A stretch of 64,000 nucleotides of DNA, taken from Sphingobium algorifonticola. Lineage in GTDB: Bacteria; Pseudomonadota; Alphaproteobacteria; Sphingomonadales; Sphingomonadaceae. Position 1 is the stretch's first letter. Every line of letters begins with the position of its first letter. The notes under the pieces were generated by a model that did not search any database, was not told the origin of the DNA, and saw nothing but the letters and a program-made list of their open reading frames with translations. This document shows positions 62,515 through 64,000 of this stretch, one piece after another. The translations under genes and the position numbers were made by a program. Location of the stretch: assembly GCF_004005485.1 (NCBI RefSeq), contig NZ_RZUL01000005.1, positions 1-64,000 on the forward strand, written 5' to 3'.

Positions 62515-63686
62515 CGGGTGTTCCCTTTCTCGATAGACGGTAACCAATCGTTGACCTTGGCGAAATGTTGTTCCCATGTAGGAGGGGAAAAATCGCGCAT
62601 GCGTAGCAATTGAGCCGCACGCGAAACACTATCTTGGGGCAAGTAGGCTTCAATCGCGTTGCGCCAGCCAATGCCGTCGATGGGGCTGAAATATTCTGGA
62701 ATGTCTCCGGCCAGTTCCCGAAAAACCGCAATGTCACTCGCGATGACCGGCAGACCCGATGCAAGCGCCTCGATAAGAGGCATTCCATATCCTTCTGTGA
62801 ACGATGGAAAAAGCAGCGCCCGGGCATGACGGAAATAGTGCGCAACATCGTGGTCCTGGCCGTGCTGAAGTTCGATAACATGACCTTTTATGTGAGGACT
62901 TCGTTCAAGCAAATCCACGGCCTGCTCGCATTCCCAGCCACGCTTGCCGATTATGACCAGAATAGGTGCCTCGGCCCCCATCTTGGTTACCAGATCACGC
63001 CATATGTTAAGGATGAGAATGTGATTTTTGCGGCCTTCGATCGTCCCCAACATTACAAAATACGGCCGGTCAAGTGGCGCCCTGTTATCGGTCGCGCTGA
63101 CCATCAACCGCGTTCCAAGATATGCGGTGAGCGTAGGAGGCAGCGTCTGTCCTTCCGATTGGGCGAATGCGCTAAATGCCGTCACCGTGTCATTTGAATT
63201 GGCAATGACGCCATGCCCGCGCTTCAAAATGGTGCGGACACGCTCGGCATGACGGATATTTTCCCCGGCGCGGCAATATTCGGGGTGGGTGATCGGTATG
63301 AGATCATGTAGAAGGTACACTGGCTTAACATCAAGCAGTGCGATGCCCGATGACTGTTCCAGCCCAGTATGACCTACATTGAGGTATACACGTCCCTTAC
63401 CACGCTGTCCTTCGCCGAAGCTGGAGAGCATGGCGCGCATCCCGAGAATCGACATGTTGCGTTTGAATCGGTCCATCCCAAAGCGAAGCATTGCGAAGAG
63501 CCGGTCGGAGTTTTCGGGTGACAGAATGCAACGGACACGGCCCCTTTCGACTACCGCTTGGGCATGTTGAGCATAATGTTCCAAATAGGCTAGGCAGACG
63601 TGATCGACGCCGGTGGGCATGCCGCCCACCCATATGCGCCAAACAAGGCGACGGACGTCCAGCAGTAGAGGGCGTGAGGCATTCAT
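62466..63686 (-). CDS. Glycosyltransferase family 4, lower-GC gene
   Basis: A 406-residue GT-B protein: PVYLLHDLIPITHPEYCR, GVIANSNDTVTAF, YFVMLGTIEGRKNHILILNIW, and the C-terminal EGYGMPLIEALASGLPVIAS with the E-x7-E motif. Looks like RfaB/WbaZ-type enzymes of surface polysaccharide synthesis. Base composition is clearly lower in GC than the neighbouring genes, suggesting acquisition by transfer. The last 16 or so residues (PTGSSPSSRSQRRR) are read through the antisense strand of the desaturase and probably extend beyond the ancestral end. Confidence 0.88.
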   Translation of the reverse strand: MNASRPLLLDVRRLVWRIWVGGMPTGVDHVCLAYLEHYAQHAQAVVERGRVRCILSPENSDRLFAMLRFGMDRFKRNMSILGMRAMLSSFGEGQRGKGRVYLNVGHTGLEQSSGIALLDVKPVYLLHDLIPITHPEYCRAGENIRHAERVRTILKRGHGVIANSNDTVTAFSAFAQSEGQTLPPTLTAYLGTRLMVSATDNRAPLDRPYFVMLGTIEGRKNHILILNIWRDLVTKMGAEAPILVIIGKRGWECEQAVDLLERSPHIKGHVIELQHGQDHDVAHYFRHARALLFPSFTEGYGMPLIEALASGLPVIASDIAVFRELAGDIPEYFSPIDGIGWRNAIEAYLPQDSVSRAAQLLRMRDFSPPTWEQHFAKVNDWLPSIEKGNTRYPTGSSPSSRSQRRR

Positions 63687-64000
63687 GTCAGCAGGGATAG
63701 TCTCTCAAAAGAGTTTGGAGAAGTGCGGTGGCAGCTCATGGCTGCGATTATCTGAAAAAGCGAGATGCTGCCGGGATGATCAACATGCGTTCACACTGGG
63801 CTACGCTTATTCTGTGCGGCGTGGGGTGCAAAACTGCTGCGTATCATCGTTGGTAGCTTTTCTAGTTCGTATCGTGCCAGGTAGGAGCGCCATTCTAACG
63901 TTTTGGCAAGTGCATCGACCGCTGCCATAGTCACGAAAACATGGCAGCATGATATGAGCGTGAACCAATGGTGCCAGAGGTGGTAAGTCATCAGCATAAA
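63687..64000. other. Lower-GC right edge with no certain gene
   Basis: No convincing gene is seen from the glycosyltransferase start to the window edge. A minus-strand frame from 63791 (MAAVDALAKTLEWRSYLARY in its middle) is protein-like and may be the end of a gene that begins beyond the window, but start, family and codon support are lacking. Confidence 0.4.

Noticed and set aside
63791-63997. 68-codon minus-strand frame at the right edge
   Set aside because: Could be the end of a gene starting beyond the window, but start and family are unknown; noted only in the edge entry.

Overview
The window is a high-GC chromosomal segment from an alphaproteobacterium, most likely a member of the Sphingomonadaceae. 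The indications are two TonB-dependent receptors, a split ATP synthase F0 operon (atpI-B-E-F'-F), yajC-secD-secF followed by an Mth938-like gene, and repeated intergenic hairpins built on CCTGAGC-TTGTCGAAG that are typical of sphingomonads. The genus was not resolved. Nearly all of the sequence is coding, and three tRNA genes (fMet, Arg-TCT, Pro-GGG) are present.

Layout. 0-4.3 kb: initiator tRNA, a periplasmic M14-type deacylase, and a four-gene operon (DUF3299 protein, small exported protein, LolD-like ATPase, His-rich FtsX-like permease) behind a perfect Zur-like palindrome, suggesting zinc homeostasis. 4.5-13.8 kb: acetyl-CoA synthetase, a TonB receptor, a hexuronate catabolic operon (uxaC, polyol-type reductase, uxaA) and a divergent GntR regulator. 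13.9-19.8 kb: an Acg-type nitroreductase, cupin, 47-residue membrane protein, MauG-like dihaem peroxidase and FNR-like regulator, then a DUF4386 protein and an epimerase; the two units carry almost identical 21-bp sites with FNR-box geometry. 19.8-27.4 kb: accessory region with decayed IS630 and IS5 transposases, a GH92 glycosidase cut short at the IS edge, a YdcF protein, a TonB receptor and a serine-recombinase remnant beside tRNA-Arg. 27.5-35.2 kb: queuosine-precursor transporter, purQ/purS/purC, truA, fmt, recR, def, rmuC. 35.4-36.4 kb: a holin/endolysin pair of the gene transfer agent (GTA) type. 36.4-46.7 kb: hydroxyacid dehydrogenase, Sec auxiliary operon, glycosyltransferase, an XRE/S24-like regulator divergent from a DUF6456 gene, VOC protein, MerR regulator and acyl-CoA dehydrogenase. 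46.8-54.6 kb: BLUF photoreceptor, cell-wall hydrolase, cysteine synthase, MFS exporter, methyltransferase, DUF885 lipoprotein, RadC. 54.7-61.5 kb: ydbH-ynbE-ydbL and the F0 operon. 61.8-64 kb: a CarF/TMEM189-like desaturase and a lower-GC glycosyltransferase.

The most interesting proposal links two separated loci. The promoter of the endolysin/holin pair and the intergenic region between the XRE/S24-like regulator and the DUF6456 gene both carry AACC-N5-GGTT next to the 10-mer CTGTCCTACA. This suggests one regulator controls both a putative GTA activator and a GTA lysis cassette, although no capsid genes lie in the window. Other regulatory candidates are the Zur-like site, the paired FNR-like sites and a LiuR-like site in front of the MerR gene. 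All functional links come from reading sequence and family knowledge; no database search was run.
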